Assembly: GCA_963724385.1 (NCBI GenBank)
Contig: CAVRUJ010000002.1
Location: 1,798,001 to 1,862,000 of the forward strand
Direction: 5' to 3'
From: DASXQK01 sp963724385
Lineage (GTDB): Bacteria; Pseudomonadota; Alphaproteobacteria; Dongiales; Dongiaceae
DNA length: 64,000 nt
Shown here: positions 1-8,260 of the stretch, one piece after another
How positions within the stretch are numbered: position 1 is the stretch's first letter
How the letters are laid out: every line of letters starts with the position of its first letter
Position numbers and translations under genes: made by a program
Notes under the pieces: generated by a model
Database searches by the model: none
Told to the model about the DNA's origin: nothing
Seen by the model: only the letters and a program-made list of their open reading frames with translations

Positions 1-137
1 TTCAGGTCGGCGTAGACCTGGGTCAGCACATTATAGGCCGGCGGCGGCGCGGCGGCGCCGGGCGCCAGATAATCCTTGAAGCGAAGGGTGCGATAGTCGC
101 GCTTCGGGGGATGCTTTCCGAACCTGTAGCCGGGCAT
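1..137 (-). CDS. Hypothetical protein, N-terminal fragment cut by the left edge
   Basis: An open frame runs leftward from an ATG at 137 off the window edge. It begins MPGYRFGKHPP and continues with a basic stretch, then an alanine/proline-rich stretch. A good ribosome site (AAGGGAG) lies 9 bases upstream of this ATG, which decides the start. Only 45 residues are visible, with no signal peptide or recognisable motif. I do not recognise the family. It reads in the same direction as queC, about 60 bases beyond the queC stop, so it could be co-transcribed. Confidence 0.5.
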   Translation of the reverse strand, partial: MPGYRFGKHPPKRDYRTLRFKDYLAPGAAAPPPAYNVLTQVYADL

Positions 138-198
138 GGCATGGCGCTCCCTTGTTTGTGCGAGGCCTCCATGCTTCGCCTGAAACGTTAGCGCTTGG

Positions 199-948
199 TC
201 ATGACCCTGGGCTGCCGGCGGGCCCGACATAGCGCTCATACCCCCGCCGTCGCAGCTCGCAGGCCGGACACTCCCCGCAGCCATAGCCCCATTCATACCG
301 CCGGCTGCGGTCGCCGAGGTAGCAGCTGTGCGTCTCCTCCTGCACGAATTCGACCAGCGCTTGCCCGCCGAGCTCCTCGGCCAGCTTCCAGGTGCCGGCC
401 TTGTCGACCCACATGAGCGGCGTGTGGAGGACGAACCGGCGCGCCATGCCGAGGTTGAGCGTCACCTGCAGGGCCTTCAGCGTATCGTCGCGGCAATCGG
501 GATAGCCGGAATAGTCGGTCTCGCACATGCCGCCGACGAGATGCCGGTGGCCGCGCCGGTAGGCGAGCGCGCCCGCCAGTGTGAAGAACAGGAGGTTGCG
601 GCCGGGCACGAAGGTGTCGGGCAGGCCGTCGGCCCGGAAGCGGATCGCGGCCTCGCGCGTCAGCGAGGTTTCGGAGATCCGGCCGAGAACGGCGAGGTCG
701 AGGACCTGGTCCGCGCCCAGGCGGGTGCGCCAGCGGGGGAAGCGCTCGGGCAGCAGGCGGCGGATCTGCTCGCGGCAGGCGAGCTCGACCGCGTGGCGCT
801 GGCCGTAGTCGAAGCCGATGGTCTCGACATGGGCGAAACGCTCGAGCGCCCAGGCGAGGCAGACGGTCGAATCCTGGCCGCCGGAGAAGAGGACGATTGC
901 GGATTCCGGGGCGGACTGCGGGGCGGGTTCGGGAGCGGTGGCGGGCAT
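199..948 (-). CDS. queC: 7-cyano-7-deazaguanine synthase QueC
   Basis: QueC converts 7-carboxy-7-deazaguanine to preQ0 using ATP and ammonia, a cytoplasmic step of queuosine synthesis. The 249-residue protein has the PP-loop SGGQDS at residues 22-27. It also has a C-terminal zinc site of four cysteines at about 209, 224, 227 and 230 (C-x14-C-x2-C-x2-C). Length is slightly above the usual 220-240 because of an alanine/proline-rich leader of about 15 residues. No other queuosine gene is nearby. Two large palindromes lie just upstream (979-1082) and may affect its promoter region. Confidence 0.95.
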   Translation of the reverse strand: MPATAPEPAPQSAPESAIVLFSGGQDSTVCLAWALERFAHVETIGFDYGQRHAVELACREQIRRLLPERFPRWRTRLGADQVLDLAVLGRISETSLTREAAIRFRADGLPDTFVPGRNLLFFTLAGALAYRRGHRHLVGGMCETDYSGYPDCRDDTLKALQVTLNLGMARRFVLHTPLMWVDKAGTWKLAEELGGQALVEFVQEETHSCYLGDRSRRYEWGYGCGECPACELRRRGYERYVGPAGSPGS

Positions 949-978
949 GGCGGGAGTCCCTGGGGCCTAGCGTCTGAT

Positions 979-1005
979 CGCCTCAAGTTGAATCAACTTG
1001 AGGCG
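979..1005. repeat. 27-bp near-perfect palindrome upstream of queC
   Basis: Two 13-base arms pair perfectly around a single central base. The core reads TCAAGTTGAATCAACTTGA. A second, sequence-related palindrome follows 26 bases later. There is no T-run, so this is not a classical terminator. It could be a bidirectional hairpin or a dispersed intergenic palindrome. Confidence 0.75.
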
Positions 1006-1030
1006 TGAATCAGCCGCTAATTCAAATAAG

Positions 1031-1082
1031 TAGAGTGAGATTCACGGTTCAGGTTGAAGCAACCTGAACCGATCTCACTCTA
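1031..1082. repeat. Two-tier inverted repeat related to the 979 palindrome
   Basis: The outer arms of 11 bases (1031-1041 and 1072-1082, TAGAGTGAGAT and its complement) enclose an inner 11-bp hairpin at 1046-1070 with a three-base loop. The inner core TCAGGTTGAAGCAACCTGA matches the 979 core at most positions, with compensating changes in both arms. The covariation suggests the fold or dyad symmetry is conserved rather than the exact sequence. Confidence 0.75.
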
Positions 1083-1118
1083 GGAAGCGGCGGGCATCAT
1101 AGCGGGCGCGGCGAAGGA

Positions 1119-1240
1119 TGGAGCCCCGCCTGCGCGGGGGTGACGAAGGGGTAAGAGCGAGCGCGGATGGCGGAAAGGTGGCGTGGTTGCCCCACCCCCA
1201 CCCGGCGCTTCGCGCCGACCGCCCCCCTCAAGGGGGCGGT
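1119..1240. repeat. Intergenic repeat pair between queC and yccF
   Basis: 1119-1147 is a half copy of the CCCGC...GCGGG / GTGACGAA palindrome family seen complete at 15701, 23951 and 54425. 1190-1240 is a copy of the second family, with CCCCACCC, then GGCGCTTCGCGCC, then a GC-rich stem with loop CTCA (also near 4524, 5792 and 27381). No gene is seen between 949 and 1298. Confidence 0.6.
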
Positions 1241-1298
1241 AAAGAGCTAAGCGGCGATGCTCGCCCTCTTTCCGGGCAGGGGCTAGGATGAGCGGGCG

Positions 1299-1754
1299 AT
1301 GACGACGGCGCTCAACCTGCTCTGGCTCATCTGCGGCGGGCTGCTCATGGGGGTCGGCTGGCTCCTGGCCTCGCTCCTGATGTTCGTCTCCATCGTCGGC
1401 ATCCCCTGGGGCCGGGCAGCGTTCAACATCGCCATCTTCACCTTCCTGCCCTTCGGCCATGAGGCGATCGACCGCTACACCCTGACCGGCGAGGAGGACA
1501 TCGGCACCAGCGAGCTGGGCACGCTCGGCAACATCGTCTGGTTCCTGCTGGCGGGGCTGTGGCTCGCCCTCGGCCACGTCTTCGTCGGCATTGCCTGCTT
1601 CCTCACCATCATCGGCATCCCCTTCGGCATCGCCCATTTCAAGCTGGCGGGGATATCGCTGGCGCCGATCGGCAAGGAGATCGTGCCGACGGAAGTGGCC
1701 GAGGAGGCGCGCCGGCGCCGGGCGGCGGATTACCTGGACGATCGAGCCGCATAG
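1299..1754 (+). CDS. yccF: YccF domain inner-membrane protein
   Basis: A 151-residue protein built from two tandem YccF domains (the former DUF307). Each has a hydrophobic helix ending in a repeated (V/I)GIPWG or IGIPFG motif, at about residues 30-35 and 108-113. About four membrane segments are apparent. An AGGA ribosome site lies about 10 bases before the ATG. The biochemical role of the family is unknown. It stands alone between intergenic repeats, with no operon partner. Confidence 0.85.
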   Translation: MTTALNLLWLICGGLLMGVGWLLASLLMFVSIVGIPWGRAAFNIAIFTFLPFGHEAIDRYTLTGEEDIGTSELGTLGNIVWFLLAGLWLALGHVFVGIACFLTIIGIPFGIAHFKLAGISLAPIGKEIVPTEVAEEARRRRAADYLDDRAA

Positions 1755-1980
1755 CGGTGAGATGCCGGCAGGACGGGGGCGCGGCGTAGACGCGGATCGA
1801 TCGCGGCAGGGCGAGGGCACAGGCCGCAAGCGGCTGCTTCACCAGTCGTTAACGGAACCGCACGCATCATTGTCGCTTGCGCGGGACGAGACTTCATCGC
1901 GCAACGCGGGCTCGACCGAGCCGCCAGGCCAGCGGGCCCCAGGACAAGCCTCGAACATACAGGGAAGGGAGCGCTCAACC

Positions 1981-2493
1981 ATGCCCGACAAGGAACTGCC
2001 GCCGACGCCACCCGCGATCCCCTGGCCCGAAAAGCCGCCGCCCGGCTGGCCGCCGCAGGTTCCCTGGCCGCCCAAGCTGCCGGTGGGCGGGACGTCGATG
2101 AAGAAATGCGTCGAGAGCTGCGTCGCGCAGCTGGGCGTGGAATACCTGTGGCTGTGCGCGCTGCTCTGCGCCGCGGGGGAGCCGGGCAACGGCGCCGGCC
2201 ATGCCGGGGGCGGGACGTCGCCGCCCCCGCCCCCACCGCCGGGCAAGGGCGTGCACGAGGCCATCCACGCCATCGATGACGACATCATCCTGGAGCTGAA
2301 GCAGGTGGCGCGCCACCGCGCCAATGCCGCGGCGGAGCTGGACCGCGCCGCCAGCAACTACCGGGAGGGCAACAAGGACGTCGGCGACGAACAGACCCGC
2401 AGCGCCCGGAAAGAGACCGCCAAGGCCGACGAGATCGAAATCGAGGTCCGCGGCAAGGAAAGAGCCAAGCGCGCGGCCGAGAAGTTCAAGTAG
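1981..2493 (+). CDS. Proline-rich small protein with cysteine pair and charged C-terminal helix
   Basis: I do not recognise the family. The start at 1981 is set by a ribosome site (AGGGAAGGGAG) just upstream; the open frame itself extends further left without support. The 170-residue protein has a proline/tryptophan-rich leader (residues 6-37, repeats of PPxxPWP), a cysteine segment with CVESCV and CALLCAAG, a polyproline run (PPPPPPPG) and a charged C-terminal half of about 80 residues likely to form a long helix or coiled coil. There is no clear signal peptide. The cysteine segment is partly hydrophobic and might associate with a membrane. It converges on the cyclase gene. Confidence 0.65.
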   Translation: MPDKELPPTPPAIPWPEKPPPGWPPQVPWPPKLPVGGTSMKKCVESCVAQLGVEYLWLCALLCAAGEPGNGAGHAGGGTSPPPPPPPGKGVHEAIHAIDDDIILELKQVARHRANAAAELDRAASNYREGNKDVGDEQTRSARKETAKADEIEIEVRGKERAKRAAEKFK

Positions 2494-2533
2494 AGGACGG
2501 GGCGCGGCTGACATAGACGTGGATGGCCGGGTC

Positions 2534-2612
2534 TTAGGTCGGACCCTGGCGCCCGGCCATGGCGAGCAAGGGTTGGGGCGGCCTTGGGCCGGACCTCGGG
2601 ACCCGGCCGTGA
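2534..2612. repeat. Imperfect 30-base direct repeat between convergent genes
   Basis: Two copies (2534-2563 and 2583-2612) share the pattern CTT.GG.CGGACC..GG..CCCGGCC. The stretch also forms a 9-bp stem, ATGGCCGGG at 2523-2531 with its complement at 2552-2560. It fills the gap between the convergent stops of the proline-rich protein and the cyclase and could act as a shared terminator, though no T-run is present. Confidence 0.35.
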
Positions 2613-2631
2613 CGGCCGCGGCGACGACCCT

Positions 2632-4470
2632 TCAATACAGCCTGTAGATCTCGAACGCGCCGACGCCGCGCAGCTCGAGCTGGCCTAGATCCTGGCGGGG
2701 GAAATCGGCCGGCAGCCCGGCGACGGTGGCGGCACTCGCCAGCACGATGCATTCGGCCTTCGGGTCCACCTCCTTGCCCGCCTGCTCGAGGCGCTGGGCC
2801 GCGTTCACCGTGTCGCCGATGAGGGTGTAGTTGACCCGGCCGGGGGCGCCGACATTGCCGGCGATGGCGAGGCCGGTGTGAAGCCCGATGCGGATGCGGA
2901 CGGGAGCGGCGCCCTTCCTCGCCCGGCGGATGTTCTCGGCCTTCAACCCCTCGGCGATGGCGATGGCGGCGCGGGCCGCATGCTCGGCATGGCGCTCGTC
3001 GGCGCCGGGCGCGCCCCAGAAGGCCATGACCGAATCGCCGATGTATTTGTCGATGGTGCCGCCGGCGGCGTCGACCTGCCGGCCGATGAGGGCGAAATGC
3101 CGGTTGAGGAAGGCGGCCAGCGCGGCGGGCTTGCGGCCCCTGGCGGCGGTGGAGAAGCCGACAATGTCGGTGAACATCACGGTCACCGCGCGCTCTTCCG
3201 CCTTGATGCCGGTGCCGGGTGCCGCGCGCATCAGCCGGCTCACCAGCTGCCTCGGCACGTAGAACTCGAACCAGGCCAGAGCCTGGAGCATGGCGTCCCA
3301 GGCGCGGCTCGCCGCGGCGATCTCGCGGAAGGGGCTGGCGCCGACCCGGATGGCGCCGGAGAAATCGAAGTTGGAGACCGCCTCGGCCGCCAACGCCAGG
3401 CGGCGGACCGGGCGCGCGAGGCTGCGGCCCAGCAGGAAGGCGAGCGCGAGTGCCAAGGCCAGAATGCCGATGCCGACGCCGAGCGCGAGCTGCAGGCGGG
3501 CGAGCGGCGCGGTCAGCACGGTCGCCGGGAAATAGATGCCGACGATCCAGGGCTGCGGGCTGTAGCGGTCGAGCTCGCGCAGCAGGACGACGTAGGCGGT
3601 GCCGTCGGCCTCGATCCGGCGCACGCCCAGCCGGGTGTTGGAGATCACGTCGACGATGCCGCCGGCGGATTTGGTGGACCAGAGCTTGCGCAGGACGGGA
3701 TCTTGCAGGTCCAGGCGCTGGGGGATGAAATCCTCCGCCGTCGGGGTGAAGCCGCCATGGGCGAGCTCGGGATGGGCCACCACCTCGTCGTTGGCGCTGA
3801 GGATGAACACGGTGGCCTCGCCGGCCCCGCTGCCGATCAGCTGCGACAGCCCGGCCACCGGCACCGCGGCGACGACGACACCATCATATTCGTTGTTCCG
3901 GCGCACCGGCGCTATGGCGCTGATGAAGACGCCCAGGTCCTTGATGTAGAAGAGGTGTCTCCAGGCCACTCCGGCGAGGCTCTTGCCGGCCTGGATCAGC
4001 TCCCGCCCGTAGGCCTGGCCGGCGATGCTGTGGATGCGGGTGTCGACGACGCGCGGGCCGGGGGAGCGCCGGGCCCGGACCGAGGTGAGATCGGGGCGCA
4101 GATAGGCGATGCCGACGATCTGGGGCGCGGCACCCAGCGCCCCTTCCATCACCGATTGGATCCTTTCGCTGTCGGAAAGCGGGATGTCGGCGCGCGCGCT
4201 CAACAGACGGGCGAGGTAATCCACATCCTCGGCCACCGGCGCCAGATAACGGTCGACCTGGAGGAGAGCCGCGTCCAGGCGCTGGCCGGCGGTCTCGGCC
4301 AGCAGCTCGTCCGTGTTGCGCTGTGCGGCGCGCAGCGAGAGCAGCATCACCGCGACCACGGCGAGCGCGATCAGGCCCCCGAAACCCACGAGCAGCACGC
4401 CTGTGATGGGAAGGCTCGGCCCTTGGCGGGCCTGAGGTGGACGCTTCGGCAGCATGGCGCGGCGAATCAT
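2632..4470 (-). CDS. Membrane-bound class III adenylate/guanylate cyclase with Cache-like sensor
   Basis: A cyclase that would make cAMP or cGMP in response to an external signal. With a start at 4470 it has 612 residues: an N-terminal membrane helix (about 18-45), a large periplasmic Cache-like region, a second helix, a HAMP linker (GRSLARPVRRL) and a C-terminal catalytic domain. The catalytic domain carries the metal motifs FTDIVGFS and DKYIGDS and the motif NYTLIGDTVNAAQRL. The frame is open to 4728, but that extension runs through an intergenic repeat, so I reject it. Another ATG lies at 4455. No strong ribosome site supports either start. No downstream cAMP receptor gene is close by. Confidence 0.88.
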   Translation of the reverse strand: MIRRAMLPKRPPQARQGPSLPITGVLLVGFGGLIALAVVAVMLLSLRAAQRNTDELLAETAGQRLDAALLQVDRYLAPVAEDVDYLARLLSARADIPLSDSERIQSVMEGALGAAPQIVGIAYLRPDLTSVRARRSPGPRVVDTRIHSIAGQAYGRELIQAGKSLAGVAWRHLFYIKDLGVFISAIAPVRRNNEYDGVVVAAVPVAGLSQLIGSGAGEATVFILSANDEVVAHPELAHGGFTPTAEDFIPQRLDLQDPVLRKLWSTKSAGGIVDVISNTRLGVRRIEADGTAYVVLLRELDRYSPQPWIVGIYFPATVLTAPLARLQLALGVGIGILALALALAFLLGRSLARPVRRLALAAEAVSNFDFSGAIRVGASPFREIAAASRAWDAMLQALAWFEFYVPRQLVSRLMRAAPGTGIKAEERAVTVMFTDIVGFSTAARGRKPAALAAFLNRHFALIGRQVDAAGGTIDKYIGDSVMAFWGAPGADERHAEHAARAAIAIAEGLKAENIRRARKGAAPVRIRIGLHTGLAIAGNVGAPGRVNYTLIGDTVNAAQRLEQAGKEVDPKAECIVLASAATVAGLPADFPRQDLGQLELRGVGAFEIYRLY

Positions 4471-4523
4471 CGGCCCTAAGGCGGGATTAATCCAGACGTT
4501 CCCTCCCCGCTCCTTTTCCATTT

Positions 4524-4637
4524 GCCTCCCCCTTGACGGGGGAGGCCGGCGCGAAGCGCCGGGTGGGGGTGGGGCCGAGCGATCTACGCGTGTTGCTTCA
4601 CCCCCCTCCGCAACCCTCCCCCACAAGGGGGGAGGGA
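4524..4637. repeat. Intergenic repeat, two modules
   Basis: The first module (4524-4574) holds the stem CCTCCCCC-TTGA-CGGGGGAGG followed by GGCGCGAAGCGCC and GGTGGGGGTG. The second (4599-4637) reads CCCCCCTCCG, then CAACCCTCCCCC, then ACAAGGGGGGAGGG. The same pair occurs in swapped order at 5727-5840 and in variant form at 27324-27421. The first copy supplies spurious codons and a false ribosome site to the cyclase frame. Confidence 0.7.
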
Positions 4638-4726
4638 ATTCGAATGCGATGCCGCTGGCGAAACCTCTCCGCCCCGTCCGCACCGCCGGTATATAGTCGG
4701 GCGGAACAGCGAGGAAAGCGGCCGCC

Positions 4727-5707
4727 ATGCAGCAGGCGTTGAAACCCGAGAAGCTCGCCGCCGAGCCCGACCTCTACCCGGAGATCGAGGCCTTCGCCAC
4801 CGGCATGCTCGCCGTCGACGGGCTGCACAAGATCTATTGGGAGCAGAGCGGCAATCCCAGGGGCGAGCCGGTGGTCTTCCTGCATGGCGGGCCCGGTGCT
4901 GGATCGAGCCCGGCCCACCGGCGCTTCTTCGACCCCGCCCATTACCGGATCGTGATCTTCGACCAGCGCGGCGCCGGGCGCTCCAAGCCGCTGGGCGAGA
5001 CCTTCGACAACACCACGCCGCACCTGATCGAGGACATCGAGCGCCTGCGCGCCATGATCGGGGCCGAGACGTGGCATGTGTTCGGCGGCTCCTGGGGCTC
5101 GACGCTCGCGCTCGCCTATGCCGAGGCGCATCCCGACCGCGTGCGTTCGCTGGCGCTGCGCGGCATCTTCCTCTGCCGGAAGAGCGAGATCGCCTGGTTC
5201 CTCTACGGCATGCGCTGGCTGGCGCCGGAGATCTGGCGCGAGTTCGCCGAGCATATCCCCGAGGGCGAACGCGCCGACCTGCTGCGCGCCTATCACAAGC
5301 GCCTCATGGATCCCGACCCGGCGGTGCATATGGCGGCGGCGCGCAAGTGGAGTGTCTACGAGGGCACCTGCTGCACCCTGCTGCCGAGCCCGGAGCTGGT
5401 GGCGAGCTTCGCCAGCGACGTCGTGGCGCTCGGCATCGCGCGGCTGGAGAACCACTACTTCCTCAACGACATCTTCCTGCCGGAGAATGCGCTGCTCGAC
5501 AACCTGCACAAGATCCGCCACATCCCAGCCTATATCGTCCAGGGGCGCTACGACCTGGTCTGCCCGATCGCCACCGCCGACGAGCTGCACCGGGCCTGGC
5601 CCGAGGCCGCCTATGAGGTCATCCCCGACGCCGGCCATTCGGTGATGGAGACCGGCACCCGCAAGGCGCTGGTCGCCTGCATGGACAGCTTCCGCGCGAT
5701 CCGGTAG
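4727..5707 (+). CDS. pip: Proline iminopeptidase (peptidase family S33)
   Basis: This enzyme removes N-terminal proline from peptides in the cytoplasm. The 326-residue alpha/beta hydrolase has the oxyanion motif HGGPGAG (about residues 50-56) and the nucleophile elbow GGSWGS (about 121-126, Ser in the centre). The catalytic Asp is probably in GRYDLVCP and the catalytic His in DAGHSV near the C-terminus. Length fits the bacterial 310-330 residue group. AGGAAAG precedes the ATG at a suitable distance. It is divergent from the cyclase gene. Confidence 0.95.
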   Translation: MQQALKPEKLAAEPDLYPEIEAFATGMLAVDGLHKIYWEQSGNPRGEPVVFLHGGPGAGSSPAHRRFFDPAHYRIVIFDQRGAGRSKPLGETFDNTTPHLIEDIERLRAMIGAETWHVFGGSWGSTLALAYAEAHPDRVRSLALRGIFLCRKSEIAWFLYGMRWLAPEIWREFAEHIPEGERADLLRAYHKRLMDPDPAVHMAAARKWSVYEGTCCTLLPSPELVASFASDVVALGIARLENHYFLNDIFLPENALLDNLHKIRHIPAYIVQGRYDLVCPIATADELHRAWPEAAYEVIPDAGHSVMETGTRKALVACMDSFRAIR

Positions 5708-5726
5708 GGCAACGCTACGACTGCCT

Positions 5727-5840
5727 ACCCCCCTCCCTAACCCTCCCCCACAAGGGGGGAGGGAACAGGAAGGAGGGGCCGCCCCTGCAGTCACCTCCCC
5801 CTCGATGGGGGAGGTCGGCGCGAAGCGCCGGGTGGGGGTG
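5727..5840. repeat. Intergenic repeat, two modules in swapped order
   Basis: 5727-5764 carries CCCTCCCCC, ACAA, GGGGGGAGGG. 5792-5840 carries the CCTCCCCC stem followed by GGCGCGAAGCGCC and GGTGGGGGTG. These match the modules near 4524-4637. They lie between the convergent stops of pip and the PIG-L gene. Confidence 0.7.
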
Positions 5841-5864
5841 AAGCCGCAGCTCAGCCGTAGACAT

Positions 5865-6638
5865 TCATGAATGAGGTGGCACCGGATTCGCCTTGGCATA
5901 AGCGGCGAGCGCGGCGCGGAGATCCTTCGGGCGGTCGAAGTCGATGCGGGGGTGGCGGAAGGGGACCCAGTGGAAGCGTTCCCAAAACAGGGTGCCGGGA
6001 TGAGGGCTGGCGGCGTAGTCGTGGCCAGCGAGGGGGCGGAAGGCCTCGGTCACGACATGAATATGGGCGAGGTTGCCGCGCTCTGAAGCGTAGCAGGCGA
6101 GAAGCCGGCGCTTCCAGGCCATCTCCTCGGCCGTCAGCTCGAGGATGCCGGCAGCCTCTCCGCCCGGGGGAAACTCGCCTGAACGGACCCGCCCGCCGGC
6201 GTAGTTGTATTCGGCGAATTCCAGCACCGGCAGGGCGCCGGCGAATCGCGCGGCGAGGAAATTGGCCGCGTCGTGATCCTGATGAGCGCCTTCCCAGGCC
6301 GGCGTCCAAAGAGCCTCGATCCGATGCTCTGCGAGCGCGCGGGCGATCGCCGCCTCGGCCTCGGCCAGATGGGATTTCAGGCTGCGCGAGGGCCAATCGA
6401 GGAAGCCGGCCGGCTTCAGCCCCATGAGCCCAGCCGCCTGACGCGCCTCCTCCCGCCGGCGGCTGATCCGGGCGCCATGGCCCGGGCGCCGCCACGGCCA
6501 GAGCGCCGGTGCTGCGGGAACGCCGGTGGTGAGATAGAGAACGAAGACCTCCGCCCCGCCGGCGATCGCCCGCCTGGCGGCCACGGCCGCGCCCACCACC
6601 TCGTCGTCGGGATGGGGCGCCAGCAGCAGGATGCGCAC
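5865..6638 (-). CDS. PIG-L/LmbE family N-acetylglucosamine deacetylase
   Basis: Enzymes of this family remove acetyl from GlcNAc-containing small molecules or lipids (MshB, BshB, eukaryotic PIG-L). The 257-residue protein has the zinc motif APHPDDE at residues 7-13 and the second metal region HQDHDAAN at about 118-125. It lies about 50 bases downstream of a GT4 glycosyltransferase on the same strand, so the pair is probably an operon in which one enzyme adds a sugar and the other deacetylates it. The inositol-phosphate synthase and phosphatase genes 3-6 kb away make a GlcNAc-inositol substrate worth considering. The sequence alone does not show the substrate. Confidence 0.85.
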   Translation of the reverse strand: MRILLLAPHPDDEVVGAAVAARRAIAGGAEVFVLYLTTGVPAAPALWPWRRPGHGARISRRREEARQAAGLMGLKPAGFLDWPSRSLKSHLAEAEAAIARALAEHRIEALWTPAWEGAHQDHDAANFLAARFAGALPVLEFAEYNYAGGRVRSGEFPPGGEAAGILELTAEEMAWKRRLLACYASERGNLAHIHVVTEAFRPLAGHDYAASPHPGTLFWERFHWVPFRHPRIDFDRPKDLRAALAAYAKANPVPPHS

Positions 6639-6688
6639 CGGAGTCGTGGCCGCAAGAACTCGCAGCCCTTGGCATCGCGGCCGAGACC

Positions 6689-8116
6689 TTATTGCCCGTC
6701 GCGGCCGGACTTGGCCAGGAACGGCAAGGCGTTCAGCGCAAAGCCGCCGCGCAGGGCGGCCGCCCGGCCTCGTTCGACGGTCTTGGCCGCCGCGGCCCCG
6801 CGCCAGGCAGGCAGCAGATCCTGGACCAGCAGATCCGGCCAGGAGGGCAGCGTCTCCTCGGCATAGCGCCGGGCCATGACCCCCATGCGCCGGCGGGCGA
6901 GCGGGTCGCGGGCCAGCGCCGCCACGGGTTCGCCCCAGGCCTCGGCCTGGTCGCCGGGGAGCACGAAGCCGGTCTCACCTTCGATGACGACGCGGCCCAT
7001 GCCGCCTTCGCGGGAGACCAGCACCGGCAGGCCGGAGGCCAGCGCCTCCAGCACCACATTGGCGTATTCCTCGACCCGCGAGGGCAGCGCGAACAGATCG
7101 GCGCTGGCGTAGATCGCCGCCAGGCGCTCGGCCTCGATGCCGCCGGGACAGCTCGCCCGGCCGGGCAGCGCCGCCTCGATGTCGGCGCGCCGGTCGCCCT
7201 CCCCGCAGCAGAGGAGATGCAGGTCCAAGCCCCGCTCGATGAGCGGCTTCAGCCCCGCGGCCAGCAGCAGGATGTTCTTGCCCCGGTCGACCCGGCCCAC
7301 GAACAGCACGACCAGACGCTCGGGCGGAATGCCGAAGTCGCGCGCCAGGCGCTCCCGATCGCGCCTGGCCGGGTTGAACAGATCGCGATCGATGCCGCGC
7401 CGGAGCAGCGCCGCCTGCCCGCCCGTGGCCGCAAGCGCCGCCGCCAGCCGGTCGGGGCGCGAGACGAAGACGAAATCGCTCGCCCGATTGTGCTCCTCGA
7501 GCTGGCGCGCCATGAAAGCCTCGACCCGCTCGGGCAGGCGCTCAGCCAGGAGCCGGCCGGCCAGGCCCTGGCCCAGCAGGCGCTCGATGGTCTCGCGGGT
7601 GTAGAGCCGGGCGAGCGGCGGGGTGTTGGTGTGGACCGAGTTGACCAGCGCGATGCCCCGGCGCCGGGCGACGCGGCGCGCGGTGCGGGCATAGGCGAAA
7701 TAGGCGTCGGTGGTGTGGATCACGTCATAGTCCCGGATCATGTGGGCAAGCCGGGGATGCCAGGGCGCCAGGTCGGTGTCGTCGGGGACATAGGCGAGGA
7801 AGGGAAGCCGGCGCGTGCTGAAGCAGGCCGGCTCCAGCACGTAGCGCAGGTTCTCGGCGATGGTGCGGCGCTCGGGCTTGTCGCCATTGAAATGGAGGGT
7901 GAGATCGAGGCTCGCGCCATGGGCCAGCGCGGCCTCACCGATCCGGCGCCAGAACTTGGCGTGGCCGCCGGCATGGCGATCCAGCGGCAGGTCGACGAGG
8001 ACGCCGACTCGCATGGGGCGCTGAACCGATTCCCCCGCCTCAGCTGCTGCAAACCCCGATCCGGGCATCCCCGATGGAAGGGGCGACTCGGTCGGGGCCG
8101 GCGTCAGGTCATGCAT
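6689..8116 (-). CDS. GT4 family glycosyltransferase
   Basis: A retaining glycosyltransferase of the GT-B fold. The conserved domain begins MRVGVLVDLPLDRHAGG, whose Met is at 8014. Later come the donor-binding loop FVGRVDRGKN and the family EX7E region SRVEEYANVVLEALASG. The closest family roles are mannosyl- or GlcNAc-transferases such as MshA, PimB and PIG-A. I give the ATG at 8116 (475 residues). The ATG at 8014 (441 residues) is an equally good choice, since neither has a ribosome site. A TATTTT box ends 7 bases before the 8116 ATG, so a leaderless transcript is possible. It is followed by the PIG-L gene. Confidence 0.85.
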   Translation of the reverse strand: MHDLTPAPTESPLPSGMPGSGFAAAEAGESVQRPMRVGVLVDLPLDRHAGGHAKFWRRIGEAALAHGASLDLTLHFNGDKPERRTIAENLRYVLEPACFSTRRLPFLAYVPDDTDLAPWHPRLAHMIRDYDVIHTTDAYFAYARTARRVARRRGIALVNSVHTNTPPLARLYTRETIERLLGQGLAGRLLAERLPERVEAFMARQLEEHNRASDFVFVSRPDRLAAALAATGGQAALLRRGIDRDLFNPARRDRERLARDFGIPPERLVVLFVGRVDRGKNILLLAAGLKPLIERGLDLHLLCCGEGDRRADIEAALPGRASCPGGIEAERLAAIYASADLFALPSRVEEYANVVLEALASGLPVLVSREGGMGRVVIEGETGFVLPGDQAEAWGEPVAALARDPLARRRMGVMARRYAEETLPSWPDLLVQDLLPAWRGAAAAKTVERGRAAALRGGFALNALPFLAKSGRDGQ

Positions 8117-8260
8117 GCTGGCCAAAATATGTAGTAGCAGCCGACGGCAAGGCAACCGTGTGACGCCATTAGGGATTGCTTAACGCTTTGGACCCGCCGA
8201 CACGCGCCTGCGGCCGAATGGCCATTGCCGGGACCGCGGAAATCATGGACAACGACCCCC

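Noticed and set aside
2878..4479. A 533-codon plus-strand open frame
   Set aside because: It is antisense to the membrane cyclase, whose catalytic motifs are intact, and has no recognisable domain.
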